NCBI GenBank assembly: GCA_963704975.1 | Contig: CAVPIK010000031.1 | Span: forward strand, 248,001 to 312,000 | Source: JAGNDO01 sp963704975 | GTDB lineage: Bacteria > Chloroflexota > Anaerolineae > Caldilineales > Caldilineaceae | Direction: 5' to 3' | Length of the DNA stretch: 64,000 bases | Part shown: in pieces, positions 29,717 through 39,190 of the stretch | Numbering within the stretch: position 1 is the stretch's first letter | How the letters are laid out: every line of letters starts with the position of its first letter | The notes under the pieces: model-generated | Databases searched by the model: none | What the model saw: only the letters and a program-made list of their open reading frames with translations | What the model was told of the DNA's origin: nothing | Made by a program: the position numbers and the translations under genes

Positions 29717-31041
29717 ATGGCACAGACAAATTCAGAAGCAAACGTATGGGTCAACAAGAACCACCCCAGCCAGCCCCGCAAGGCGCCGGCCACGCAGGTG
29801 GGCGTGTTGGGCTGGCTGCGGAGCAATCTCTTTCAGCGGCATCGGCAATACCCTTCTGACCCTGGTCTCTTTGGCGCTGATCTACTTACATGGTCACTGG
29901 CATAGGCCGCTGGGTTTTCTTGGAAGCCTTCTGGACCCCGGTTTGGGTCAATGCCAAGCTCTTCTCCACGGGCACCTATCCCGCGGCCAGCTTGTTGCAG
30001 CCAGCCATTGTTCTGGCAGCGATCAGCTTGCTCTTCGGTCTGAGCGCTGGACAGTGGGGCAGCATCATGCGCAGTGTGGCCATCGGCCTGGCGGCCCTGC
30101 TGCTGGTCTTGGCCATCCTGCCCCTTGGGATGAAGACCCAGCTTACCCTGGCTGGCAGTTTGGTTCTGTTGATGGTGGGCTATCTCTTCACCCTGCGCAC
30201 CAATATCAAGAGCAGCTAGCTGGCCATCGCCTGGTTCTTCAGCATTCCCTTTGCCATGATCATATTCAAGGGGGGGGTTAGTCTTGGCGGTACGGATCTC
30301 TGCTTCTTTGGCAATTGTGTGACGCCCAACTTCTATGGCGGCTTTATGCTGACCGTCTTGTTGACCGTGGTGGGCATCACCTTCAGCTTCCCCTTGGGGG
30401 TGCTCTTGGCCCTGGGTCGGCGCAGCAACCTGCCCGTGGTCAAGTGGTTCTCCATCGCCTACATCGAGACGATCCGGGGCGTGCCCCTGATCACCTTGCT
30501 CTTTATGGCCATGATCATGCTGCCCCTCTTCTTGCCGCCGGGCATGGGCAATCCCTCCAACGTCACCCGGGTGATGGTGGCCGTCACCATGTTCAGCGCC
30601 GCCTATCTGGCAGAAAACGTGCGGGGTGGGCTACAATCGATGCCTAAAGGCCAGTGGGAAGCCGCGGACGCCCTGGGTTTGAGCGGTTACCAGAAGTTGC
30701 GCATGATCGTCCTGCCCCAGGCCCTGCGGCGGTGATCCCGGCCATCGTGGGCCAGTTCATCGGTCTGTTCAAGGACACCTCCCTGGTGGCCCTGGTGGGT
30801 TTGGCGGATCTGTTGGGCATCGCCCGAGCAGTCATCAGCCAGCCAGATTGGCTGAAGGTGCAGGGCGGCGTCACTCGGGAAGTCTATGTCTTTTATTGGC
30901 GTGATCTACTTCATCTTCAGCTATGGCATGAGTTGGGCCAGCCGCCAGTTGGAAACTCAGTTGGGCGTGGGCGGCGGTAAGACTCAGCCAGTCCGCCTCG
31001 TCTTTCAATCACCTGCAATCACGCTGCATTCTGCGATCTGA
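29717..31041 (+). CDS. aapM: Amino-acid ABC transporter permease (AapM-like), frameshifted
   Basis: Second permease of the importer. It starts MAQTNSEANVWVNKNHPSQP and has five to eight hydrophobic helices. The conserved segments are WFSIAYIETIRGVPLITLLF, the EAA loop (SMPKGQWEAADALGLSGYQK, LRMIVLPQALRR) and IPAIVGQFIGLFKDTSLVAL. An in-frame TAG near 30218 and one-base shifts near 29840, 29890, 30733 and 30890 break it. The end near 31041 is uncertain. It heterodimerises with AapQ in the membrane. Confidence 0.78.
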
Positions 31042-31058
31042 AAACAAGGAGCATCACC

Positions 31059-31810
31059 GTGTCCGGACACGCTGAAACCGAAAACATCATTGTGTGTAAA
31101 GATGTCAACAAGTGGTATGGCGAATATCACGCCCTGCGGGATGTGAACCTGACCGTCAAGCAGAAGGAAGTGGTGGTGATCATCGGGCCGTCCGGCTCGG
31201 GCAAGTCCACCTTTATCCGCTGCATCAACCGGCTGGAGGAGCACCAGAGCGGGGACATCATCGTGGACGGGGTGCCCCTGACCCACGACGTGCGCAACAT
31301 CGAGAAGATCCGCTCGGAGACCGGCATGGTCTTCCAGCAGTTCAACCTCTTCCCCCACCTGACCGTGCTGGACAACATCACCCTGGCCCCCATCCATGTG
31401 CGCAAGATGCGCAAGAGCGAGGCCGAGAAGGCCGGCATGGCCCTGCTTGAGCGGGTGGGCATCCCAGAGCAGGCCAAAAAGTTCCCCGGCCAGCTTTCCG
31501 GCGGCCAGCAACAGCGGGTGGCCATCGCCCGCTCCCTTGGCCATGCAGCCCAAGATCATGCTCTTTGACGAGCCCACCAGCGCCCTGGATCCTGAGATGA
31601 TCAAAGAGGTGCTGGACGTGATGAAAGAGCTGGCTCTCTCCGGCATGACCATGTTGATCGTGACCCACGAAATGAACTTTGCCAAGGAAGTGGCGGATCG
31701 CTGTGTCTTTCATGGACGCCGGCGAGATGGTGGAAGTGGGCACGCCCGAACACTTCTTCGTCGCCCCCCAACACGACCGCACGAAGCTGTTCCTGAGCCA
31801 GATTTTGTAG
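31059..31810 (+). CDS. aapP: Amino-acid ABC transporter ATP-binding protein (AapP/GlnQ-like), frameshifted
   Basis: The ATPase of the polar amino-acid importer, cytoplasmic. It starts at GTG 31059. Walker A is GPSGSGKSTFIRC, the Q loop is VFQQFNLFPHLTVLDN, the signature is LSGGQQQRVAIARSL, Walker B is MLFDEPTSALDPEM and the H loop is LIVTHEMNFAKEV. One-base shifts near 31540 and 31715 split it. Two hundred and fifty residues, normal. It closes the aapJQMP order and is followed by a nested repeat and terminator. Confidence 0.9.
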
Positions 31811-32008
31811 GGGTTGGGGATTGGGGATTGGGGATTAGGGGTTGGGGATTCAGGATTGGGAATACAAGAAAAGCCGCCGGGGACACTTCCCCGGCGGCTT
31901 TTTCATTTCCTGATCCCCAATCACCAATCCCCGATCCCCAATCCCCAATCCCCAATCCCCGATCCCAATCCCAATCCGCAATCCCCGATCCCCAATCCCC
32001 ATCCCCGA
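31811..32008. repeat. Giant inverted GGGGATT word repeat with nested terminator
   Basis: Six to seven GGGGATT/GGGGTT words on the left (31811-31860) face about a dozen ATCCCCA words on the right (31913-32008). In the loop sits a conventional terminator. The block fills the gap between two convergent genes. Confidence 0.85.
31869..31903 (+). terminator. Intrinsic terminator of the aap-type cluster
   Basis: AAAAGCCGCCGGGG pairs with CCCCGGCGGCTTTTT around ACACTT; usable in both directions. Confidence 0.88.
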
Positions 32009-32925
32009 TCACCCCTTCGTCCGCAAGGGAATAAAGCCAAACCCCAAGGCCTGGTGGGCATCGCCGATGATCACGAAGGCCCGGCTGTCCACGTCGGCCA
32101 CAATGCGTTTGACATCGTTGACCTGGGGGCGATAGATGGTGCAGAAGCAGCATGGTCCGCGGCTGGCCTGTGTAGCCGCCGGTGATCTCCCAATGGCTGA
32201 CCCCCCGGCCCAGACCGTCGATCAGGGCGGCGGCCATCTCTTCCCGATGCTCATTCTCGGTGATGATGGTGGCCGTGCGCACGGCGCTGGGGCCTTCCAG
32301 CACATAGTCCGTGGCCAGTCCGCCCAGGAAGAGGGTGAGCATGGCATAGAGCGCTGTCTCCCAGCCAAAGACCAGCCCGGCCACCAGCACAATCGTGCCG
32401 TCGGTCCACAGATAGACCTGGCTCAGGGGCATGCCCGTGTGCATCTGGATCACCCGGCCAATGATCCCCGTGCCCCCCATGCTGGCCCCGGCCCGGTCAA
32501 TCAACCCGCCGCCGATGCCCCCCACAATCCCGCCATAGATGGCACTGAGCAGGATGTTATCGGTGATGGGATGGTTACTCCAGATAGGTGGGCAGATAGG
32601 CCAGGAAGACCTCGGTCATGGTGGAGAAGATCAGCACGGCGATCACCGTGTTGATCAGAAAGCGCCAGCGGCCCAATTGGAAAAAGCCCAGCACCATCAG
32701 GGGAATATTGACCACCAAATAGAAGACGCCGATGGGCCAACCGGTGAAATAGTTGACAATAATGCCAATACCGCTGACCCCGCCAGGCGGCGATGTTGTA
32801 GGGCACCTGAAAGATGGTATAGGCCAGGGTGGAGATGGTCACCCCCACCACGATCAACAGGGTGCGGGAAATCTCCCGCCAGATTTGCGGCCAGGTCGGT
32901 CGCTTTAGTTTTTTCGATCTGCTGC
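32009..32925 (-). CDS. YitT family membrane protein, frameshifted
   Basis: YitT proteins are five-helix membrane proteins with a C-terminal DUF2179 domain. Visible parts are LLIVVGVTISTLAYTIFQVP, GGIGGGLIDRAGASMGGTGI, the helix TDGTIVLVAGLVFGWETALY, and the C-terminal ATIITENEHREEMAAALIDG with GRGVSHWEITGGYTGQ. Shifts near 32790, 32575 and 32140 break the frame. The end (FVIIGDAHQALGFGFIPLR) reaches TGA 32009. The start is unclear; a GAGGAGG site lies near 32925 but no ATG is in frame. The transported or sensed molecule is unknown. Confidence 0.75.
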
Positions 32926-32955
32926 CTCCTCGAACACTGAACAAAGACGTTCTAA

Positions 32956-33030
32956 AATTCACCACAAAGAACACAAAGAGCACAAAGAATTAGAAAAAAT
33001 CTTTGTGCTTCTTGTGTTCTTTGTGGTGAA
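32956..33030. repeat. Near-perfect inverted CACAAAG word repeat
   Basis: TTCACCACAAAGAACACAAA continues to GAGCACAAAG and is mirrored by CTTTGTGCTTCTTGTGTTCT continuing to TTGTGGTGAA, around a short A-rich loop. The stem is close to 30 bp, between yitT and argJ, both on the minus strand. Confidence 0.9.
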
Positions 33031-33061
33031 ATAATAACCGAACTGGTCGTCGTAGACGAAT

Positions 33062-34293
33062 CTACGTGCGATCGTCCGCGTTGACCGAGACATACTCGTG
33101 GCTCAGGTCGCAGGTCCAGACCGTGGCCTGACCGGGCTTGTCTCCGCCGGCGTCCAGAATAAGAAAACCTGAATCTGTGCCTGGGCGAAGATGGCGGCGG
33201 CGTCCGTCTCGGCGTAGTCCGTGGGCGGGCCCCGGCCACCAATTGTAAAGGCTCCCATCACAGGCAATGGAAGGGTCACCAGTAGGAATAGAATCTCTAC
33301 CCCGGCATAGCCCGCGGCTGCCAGAATCCGCCCCATTGGCGTCGCCGCCATAAAAGGCGGTCTTGACCAAAGGGCTGGTGGCGATGGCGTTGGCGTGCGG
33401 TGGGCGTCGGCGTCGCTCTCGGCACCGTCCACGCCCAGGGTGATGAATTTGGTCGCGCCCTTCACCGTCCCGCACGATGGCCTGGGCCACCAGGCGCACA
33501 GGTCGGTGAGGGCCGTGAGGTTCGCCACGAAATCCGGGTCGGCGGTGTCCAGGATCACCTCGTTGCCCGCCAGGCCGTTAGCCACAGGAGCACCGTGTCG
33601 TTGGTACTGGTGTCGCCGTCGATGCTGATGCGGTTGAAGCTACCGTTGGCTGCTGTGGCCAGGGCCGTCTGGAGCAAGGGCTGGGTGATGTTGCAATCCA
33701 TCACCACCCACACTACAACATCATCGCCATGTTCGGATGGATCGTCCGCGCCCTTGGCCACCCGGTGATCGTCACGGTGGCATCCCCAAGTATGAAGGTG
33801 CGGGAGGCCAGCTGGGCTTTGTGTCCGTGGGTCATCATGGCCGTGGCTGCGTCCACCGAACCATCGGGCCGCAATTTTTGGCTGACCTCGGCAATGCCGT
33901 CGTTGATCTTGGGCATGGGCAACTCCACCCAATCACCCCGGTGTTGAGGACGAAGACCGTGCTGTCCCCGGCCCCCGGTATTTTTCGGCTTGTTCAGGCG
34001 GATCAACCGGGCGTTGACATTACCAACACCCCGGTGCAGGCATTGGCACACCCGGCGTCTGTGACCACCACTCATCAATCATCTCCGGGTTGAAGGCCAA
34101 GAGCTGGCGATTATACAGCACCGACGCAGCCGGAAACTGATTCGTGGTAAAAATGGCCGCGGCCCGGCACGGTACCCGGCTGGCCATGATGGCCAGATCC
34201 GATTTGCCATTCTCTCTTAATCCTGTCCGGGCCGCCCCCGCCGCCGTAGACAAAACCGAGCACTCAGTGATCTGTTGGGTGATCTGTGGTCAT
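33062..34293 (-). CDS. argJ: Bifunctional ornithine acetyltransferase / N-acetylglutamate synthase ArgJ, frameshifted
   Basis: ArgJ transfers the acetyl group from N-acetylornithine to glutamate in arginine synthesis and self-cleaves into two chains. Segments in different frames match: AARTGLRENGKSDLAIMAS, ASVLYNRQLLAFNPE, the processing region (IHPNMAMML), and FNRISIDGDTSTNDTVLL with NGLAGNEV. Later come SPLVKTAFYGGDANWGRILA-like codons spread over two frames, ending at TAG 33062. At least seven shifts are needed. I take ATG 34293, after GGGAGCAACC, though its frame breaks at once. argG lies upstream on the same strand, so the two probably form an arginine operon or regulon. Confidence 0.82.
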
Positions 34294-34315
34294 GGTTGCT
34301 CCCTTGGTTCAGATC

Positions 34316-34402
34316 GTAAGGGAGTAATCGGTAAGTTGTGTGGTTAAGCACGGGGATTTCTCGAAAGATGATCCCCTCGTCAACCCCAAATTACTCATTA
34401 CT
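34316..34402. repeat. Direct repeat copy 1 upstream of argJ
   Basis: 87 bases, nearly identical to 34423-34509 at an offset of 107. Each copy contains AGTAAT...ATTACT arms and a GGGGAT...ATCCCC hairpin around TTCTCGAAAGATG. Confidence 0.9.
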
Positions 34403-34422
34403 TCTGCCGTGTTGAGAGATCA

Positions 34423-34509
34423 GTAAGGGAGTAATGAGTAAGTTGTGTGGTTAAGCACGGGGATTTCTCGAAAGATGATCCCTTCGTCAACCCAAAATTA
34501 CTCATTACT
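34423..34509. repeat. Direct repeat copy 2 between argG and argJ
   Basis: Second 87-base copy; a few substitutions separate it from copy 1. The outer arms GGAGTAATGAGTAA and TTACTCATTACTCC can pair. Confidence 0.9.
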
Positions 34510-34522
34510 CCTCACTCATTCC

Positions 34523-35810
34523 CTAATCTGGCTTGAAGTCGCTGAAATGCGGGCTGTCGTAGTCGGCTGACGCCGGGGCCTTCCAGTTCGAGCATGGCCG
34601 CCACCTTCACAGATGGGCAGGCCAAAGAGCTTGATGAAGCCCTTTCAGCGTTTCGGCCTGGTTGTAGACATCGTCCTCATCAAAGGTGACGTAATCTTCC
34701 CGATAGAGGCTGTGGGGCTGTTGCGCCCGGCCAGGATGATGTTGCCCTTGTACAGCTTGAGGCGCACGGTGCCGGTCAGGTTCTGCTCCGTGGATTGCAC
34801 AAAGGCATCCAGGGCCTTGCGCAGAGGGGTGAACCATTGGCCGTTGTAGACCAGTCTCGGCGTAGCGCAGGCCCCACGCTCAGTTTGTAGTGCAGGGTGT
34901 CCCTTGTCCAAGCCAAAGCTGTTCCAAGGCGGCGTGACCCTTGACCAAAATGGTGCCGCCTGGGGTCTCGTCGACGTCCCGGCTCGTCCACCAACCGGTT
35001 CTCCACAATATCCACCCGGCCCACGCCATCTTCATGCCCCCAGCTCGTTGAGTGATTCCGGAGAGAATCCCTCGGGGCCCCGGGCCGCGCCGTTGATGCG
35101 CTCCGGATGCCCCGGCGGAAGTAGAGTTCCCACGTATTTCCGGGGTGTCCCGGCGCATCCACCGGGCTCCGTGGTCCACTCGAACATATCCTTGGGCAGC
35201 TCGTTCCACGGGTTTTCCAGGGGGCCGCCCTCGTTGCTCAGGTCCCATGCCCTTGTCCTGGCTGTAAATGCGCTCCATGGTGGCCTTGATGGTTGCATTG
35301 TATTCCTGGGCATACTCGATGGCATCCTTGCGGTGCCGCGGATATCCCGCTCACGCCAGGGGGCGATGATGCGTAGCGGGGTTGAGCGCCATGACGGTCA
35401 TCTCGAAGCGCACCTGGTCGTTGCCCTTGCCCGTGGCGCCGTGGGCGACGGCATCGGCGCCCTTCATCTCGGCGATCTCCACCATGCGCTTGGCGATCAG
35501 CGGGCGGGCGAAGGACGTACCCAGCAGGTACTCCGTGCTCGTAGATGGACCCGGCCTGCATGTGGGGAAGACGTAAGTCCATGAGGAACTCGGCCGCAGA
35601 TCCTCCACATAGCACTTGGACGACGCCGAGGCCAGGGCCTCTTCCAGGCCCACCAATTCATCCGCCTGGCCCAGGTTGCCGCGCAAAGCGAATCACCTCG
35701 CAATGGTAGTTATTGCGCCAGCGCGGGCACGATCACGCTGGTATCCAGGCCGCCGGAATAGGCCAGCACACACTTCTTCAGACGGGTGTTTTTGTAGCAG
35801 CAACAGTCAT
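34523..35810 (-). CDS. argG: Argininosuccinate synthase, frameshifted
   Basis: ArgG joins citrulline and aspartate with ATP in arginine synthesis. The PP-loop VLAYSGGLDT lies near the N-terminus. TSFARPLIAKRMVEIAEMKG with AHGATGKGNDQVRFEMT is diagnostic. Further segments (APWRERDIRG-like, NEGGPLENPWNELP, KLYKGNIILAGR) and the end (KVAAMLELEGPG) appear in several frames. At least eight one-base shifts are scattered along it. Start ATG 35810 follows GGAGGAAAATC. The stop at 34523 follows the usual DFKPD ending. It lies downstream of a structured leader and a word repeat. Confidence 0.88.
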
Positions 35811-35856
35811 GATTTTCCTCCGTGAATCAAATACGAATCGGGTTGATTTGCCGAAA

Positions 35857-35942
35857 ACTCACCGCAAAGACGCAAAGGGCGCAAAGAATGTTTAGAAACC
35901 TTTGCTTTTCTTGGCGTCTTTCGGCGCCTTTGCGGTAAAAAA
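35857..35942. repeat. Inverted CGCAAAG word repeat upstream of argG
   Basis: CACCGCAAAGACGCAAAGGG with GCGCAAAG is mirrored by CTTTGCTTTTCTTGGCGTCT, then CGGCGCCTTTGCGGT. Lies between the terminator-like hairpin and argG. Confidence 0.8.
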
Positions 35943-35973
35943 TAACCTTCTTGATTGAACGAGAAATGGCAAC

Positions 35974-36005
35974 AAAAAACGCCACCCGGTTTAACGGTGT
36001 GGCGT
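35974..36005 (-). terminator. Intrinsic terminator in the argG leader
   Basis: On the minus strand ACGCCACACCG and CGGGTGGCGT form a stem followed by six T residues. It lies about 165 bases upstream of the argG start, so it could attenuate argG or end a separate small RNA. Confidence 0.75.
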
Positions 36006-36150
36006 AGACGGAAGGGACTATCGAGACTCCAGCGCACTCACCCAAGGGCGGTACGCCGTGACATCGGACAGGCAGGGCTGCATGAAAAGTCTGTGCAGTC
36101 AGCGCTATGAGTGCGCTAGCCCGCTTCCGGCGGGCGACCTCCTGAGGTGT
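36006..36150 (-). ncRNA. Candidate structured leader RNA upstream of argG
   Basis: A perfect 10-bp outer stem (AGCGCACTCA at 36031-36040 with TGAGTGCGCT at 36108-36117) encloses about 67 bases with further short stems such as GGCGTACCGCC. A GCCCGC/GCGGGC hairpin flanks it, and the intrinsic terminator follows on the minus strand. The layout of aptamer-like fold plus terminator suits a cis-regulatory RNA. It matches no riboswitch or T-box class I can recognise. Confidence 0.45.
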
Positions 36151-36285
36151 AGCATGGCGTTGTTTTCTCTTGAATATCCGAGCGTAAGGCCCAGAAAAAA
36201 TGATAAATCAATGGTGCGAAGAATACCCCAGCTTTTCCGCAAAGTCAAACTCAGTCGTGAACATGGAGGCGTTCGTATCCCCAAG

Positions 36286-38281
36286 GGAGAGTGTTGCAGA
36301 ATTAAGGAAGGAGAGAGCGGAGTTGAAGGATAGCCCTGTTTTGTGCGATGATTAGGTTCGCGGCCGATCACAACACAAGCGAGGGCTATCCATGGACATT
36401 ATACCATCCTCTGTTCTCTCCATCATACAACAGCATTTCACCATATTCTTGCACTGGTTCAGCGATGAGATGTATCGGCGGTTGTTGGGCCGCGCCCAAG
36501 ACGAGTTTTTAGTGCGCCTGAAGGATCATTTGGCGTTCGCTCCGCTGGAACAGGCGTGTGCCGCCTACCATCACCAAAGCGGACCCGGCGCACCACCGAC
36601 ACACACTGTCCCCCGTTTGGTGCGAGCGTTGTTGGTCAAGTATTTGTTGGATTTATCCCTGCGCCAATTGGAGCAAACCATCCAGTGGAATCTGTTGGTC
36701 AAATGGTTCGTGGGCTATGCCCTGTTCGAGGCGGCTCCCGACCATTCGACCTTGGAGCGCTTCGAGTTGTGGGTCTATGCCAATCACCCCCGCACTTTTT
36801 TCGATGAAGTCCTGACCCAAATCGACCGGGACTTCCCCGAAGAACGACAGAAAGCCCAAATCGGGGATACGTATGCCCTGCGCGCCAATGCGGCCAGGGA
36901 AAGCGTCATCCAACTGGTGCGCCACGCCTGTCACAAGTTGCTGGTTGCTCTGGGCCATCTCGACCCAGAAAGCCTGGCCCAGATCAAAAGTCAACTGGAC
37001 TGGGTCGCCCTCTTTGGCGCTGAGGACGAGATCAAGGAGTTCCGCCTGGATGCCCTGCAACGCAGAGGGCGTTTACAGCAGACAGTCGTCGCCGCCCTCC
37101 ACGCCCAGACATTGAGCCGGGCGCATTTAGCCGCCCATCCCACCTTGGCCCATGACCAGCCTCAAGGGGTGGAATTCTGGCTTGATACGCTGGATAAGAT
37201 TTTGGCGGATGAGGTCGCCATCCACCGAGACGAGCAGGGCCAGGTGATCAGCGTCCAGGAGTTGCCCAAGGCCCAAAAAGGCAGCTATCGGATTGGCAGC
37301 GCCACAGACCCGGACGCCACCTATCGGGTGCATGGAGAGCGCATCGACTTTGGCTATAACGTCAGTGTGGCCGCAACCGATACCTTTATCCGGGAAATTC
37401 GAGCTGACACGGGCAGCCAACCGGATCCAGTGGCCATTCCCGACCTGCTCACCGCCCAACAGGAATATCACGACCTGACTCCGGCCAAGTTCATCTACGA
37501 CCAGGCGGCGGGGACAGGCAAGAGTCACGCTGTGGTGGAGCAAGCGACGAACGGCCAGACCCAGTTGGTGGCCCCGATTGTGGACTACGCCCAACGCAGC
37601 CCTCGCTTCGGGCCAGACGACTTTGTCTTGGCTCCCGATGGTCTATCCCTGACCTGTCCCCACGGTCAGGTCAGCACCAAGGCCTATCCATCGAACGGCG
37701 CCCAGGGGCGAGCCTTCCGCTTCTCTTCTAAACAATGCGCCGGATGTCCCCTGGTTCAAGCCTGTCGGGGTGACAAATTGCCTGCCGACCACATGCGCCA
37801 GGTCTTTATCAGCGATCATCGCTCCGTGCTGGCCAAAGCCCGTACCTATGCCCAAACCGCCGAGTTCCGCGCCGACATGACCTTGCGCTCGACCATTGAA
37901 CGGGAGATCGCCAATCTGGTCCGCTATCACGGCGCTCGTCAGGCCCGGCGCCGAGGCCAGCCCAAGTGCGACTTTCAGGCCAAGATGAACGCCACCGCCT
38001 TCAACATCCGCCAGTGGCTGCGCCAGTTGGACCGGCGGACGATTTCGGCTGAACCCAGAACAAGGGACGAGTCTGCCCATTGACAGGCAAAAAGCCCCAA
38101 AGATGGGCAAAATCCCAGCCAAACGGCCTAGATTTGGCCATTTTCGAGGTCAAAACCGTTAATTTTGATGAAAGGAGGCTCACCTGACATGTTACGCCAC
38201 GTTGCCTACCCAAGGACTTACCATAAAAATTGCGACGGGACACTTTTAGTTGACGATAAATCCAATTCTGCAACACTCTCC
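36286..38281 (+). mobile_element. Insertion sequence, IS1182 family
   Basis: Inverted repeats GGAGAGTGTTGCAGAATT at 36286-36303 and 38264-38281 flank one transposase gene. The right end cuts into the first CRISPR repeat. No target duplication is visible, and the left flank does not continue the CRISPR repeat, so flanking DNA was deleted. Confidence 0.88.
36392..38083 (+). CDS. IS1182-family transposase
   Basis: An intact 563-residue DDE transposase. The N-terminal domain (PRLVRALLVKYLLDLSLRQL, APDHSTLERFELWV, IGDTYALRANAA) is the DUF772-type region. The catalytic core includes FGYNVSVAATDTFIREIRAD. A cysteine cluster (CPHGQVS, SSKQCAGCPLVQACRG) precedes the terminal FRADMTLRSTIEREIANLVR, where the final acidic residue lies, all typical of IS1182. 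The gene starts at ATG 36392, 88 bases inside the element. No frameshift. Confidence 0.9.
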   Translation: MDIIPSSVLSIIQQHFTIFLHWFSDEMYRRLLGRAQDEFLVRLKDHLAFAPLEQACAAYHHQSGPGAPPTHTVPRLVRALLVKYLLDLSLRQLEQTIQWNLLVKWFVGYALFEAAPDHSTLERFELWVYANHPRTFFDEVLTQIDRDFPEERQKAQIGDTYALRANAARESVIQLVRHACHKLLVALGHLDPESLAQIKSQLDWVALFGAEDEIKEFRLDALQRRGRLQQTVVAALHAQTLSRAHLAAHPTLAHDQPQGVEFWLDTLDKILADEVAIHRDEQGQVISVQELPKAQKGSYRIGSATDPDATYRVHGERIDFGYNVSVAATDTFIREIRADTGSQPDPVAIPDLLTAQQEYHDLTPAKFIYDQAAGTGKSHAVVEQATNGQTQLVAPIVDYAQRSPRFGPDDFVLAPDGLSLTCPHGQVSTKAYPSNGAQGRAFRFSSKQCAGCPLVQACRGDKLPADHMRQVFISDHRSVLAKARTYAQTAEFRADMTLRSTIEREIANLVRYHGARQARRRGQPKCDFQAKMNATAFNIRQWLRQLDRRTISAEPRTRDESAH

Positions 38282-38894
38282 TGACGGGGATTTTTTGATC
38301 TTGGTCCCAGCTGATGGAGTAACGGATTCACAGCGTATCTATTCGGTCACAGTCCCCTGACGGGGATTTTTTGATCTTGGTCATCCGGGAATTGGCGCAG
38401 ACAAGCGCCGCACTATTAGTCACAGTCCCCTGACGGGGATTTTTTGATCTTGGTCCTGCGCTAACAGCTGGTCAAAGGTGTGGCCTTAAAGGTCACAGTC
38501 CCCTGACGGGGATTTTTTGATCTTGGTCTTCGCTCAATGTTCGCTTGCGTGGCAGACGGCTGAATGTCACAGTCCCCTGACGGGGATTTTTCGATCTTGG
38601 TCTTGCCATCATTGGCTGAGCGATTCTGCCCGTATCGGTCACAGTCCCCTGACGGGGATTTTTTGATCTTGGTCAGGTCAACGTCAAGCCTCGATGAGCC
38701 GGATGCGCTGGAGTCACAGTCCCCTGACGGGGATTTTTTGATCTGGTCTGAGTACGGAACTTGGATCAGCATCACTGAGCAAGGTCACAGTCCCCTGACG
38801 GGGATTTTTCGATCTTGGTCATGGCAACTTGGCATCGTTGCTGCGGATAAGGTGTTAGTCACAGTCCCCTGACGGGGATTTTTCGATCTTGGTC
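38280..38894. CRISPR. Orphan CRISPR array, eight full repeats plus one truncated
   Basis: Repeats are 37 bases, beginning GTCACAGTCCCCTGACGGGG, then ATTTTTT and ending GATCTTGGTC. They start at 38346, 38419, 38492, 38566, 38638, 38713, 38784 and 38858; a truncated copy at 38280-38306 abuts the IS1182 end. Eight spacers of 35-39 bases are all different. The repeats at 38566, 38784 and 38858 have T changed to C before GATC, and 38713 lacks one T. TCCCC and GGGGA form the repeat hairpin. The complement ends in GGGGACTGTGAC, which resembles usual repeat 3' ends, so transcription may run on the minus strand. No cas genes are in the window. Confidence 0.97.
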
Positions 38895-39190
38895 CCTTGA
38901 TCGCGCCAGATTTGCGGATTTTGACCCTTGATCGAAAAATCGCCGCGCCAGATTTGGCCGACGACTTCTATTCAAGGCAATCTCCGCGGTGAAAGTCATT
39001 TTTCTGACCCCCTTCTTTTCGCTGGTTTGGCGCGGTTTGGATTTTCCCTCATTCCCTACGCCAGTGATTATACTCTACCCCAAGTCAATGGTCAATCACA
39101 TTTTGGATCTGTGGCTTAGTCGTGCCCTTCCTGGAAGCTGAGAGCTTCCAGGAAGGTTGTGAATCTGAGTTCTATTTCCCCCCCCACCCC
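38895..39190. other. Gene-free flank of the CRISPR array
   Basis: No gene is supported. CCTTGATCG and CGCGCCAGATTTG occur twice just after the last repeat (38895-38960), possibly part of a leader or trailer. A perfect 14-bp inverted repeat, CCTTCCTGGAAGCT, lies at 39126-39156 around GAG, close to the stop of the next gene. Confidence 0.6.

Noticed and set aside
36041..36068. Plus-strand AAGGGCGGTACGCCG resembling a T-box core
   Set aside because: It points away from argG, has no terminator after it and leads into an IS element; the resemblance is partial.
36058..36333. Short open frames between the argG leader and the IS1182 element
   Set aside because: No ribosome binding sites, biased composition and overlap with the structured leader and the left inverted repeat.
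38260..38310. Possible target-site duplication of the IS1182 element
   Set aside because: The bases outside the two inverted repeats do not match; a deletion explains the truncated CRISPR repeat better.
38461..38872. Open frames reading SPSGDCD or SQSPDGDF repeats
   Set aside because: They are translations of the CRISPR repeats.
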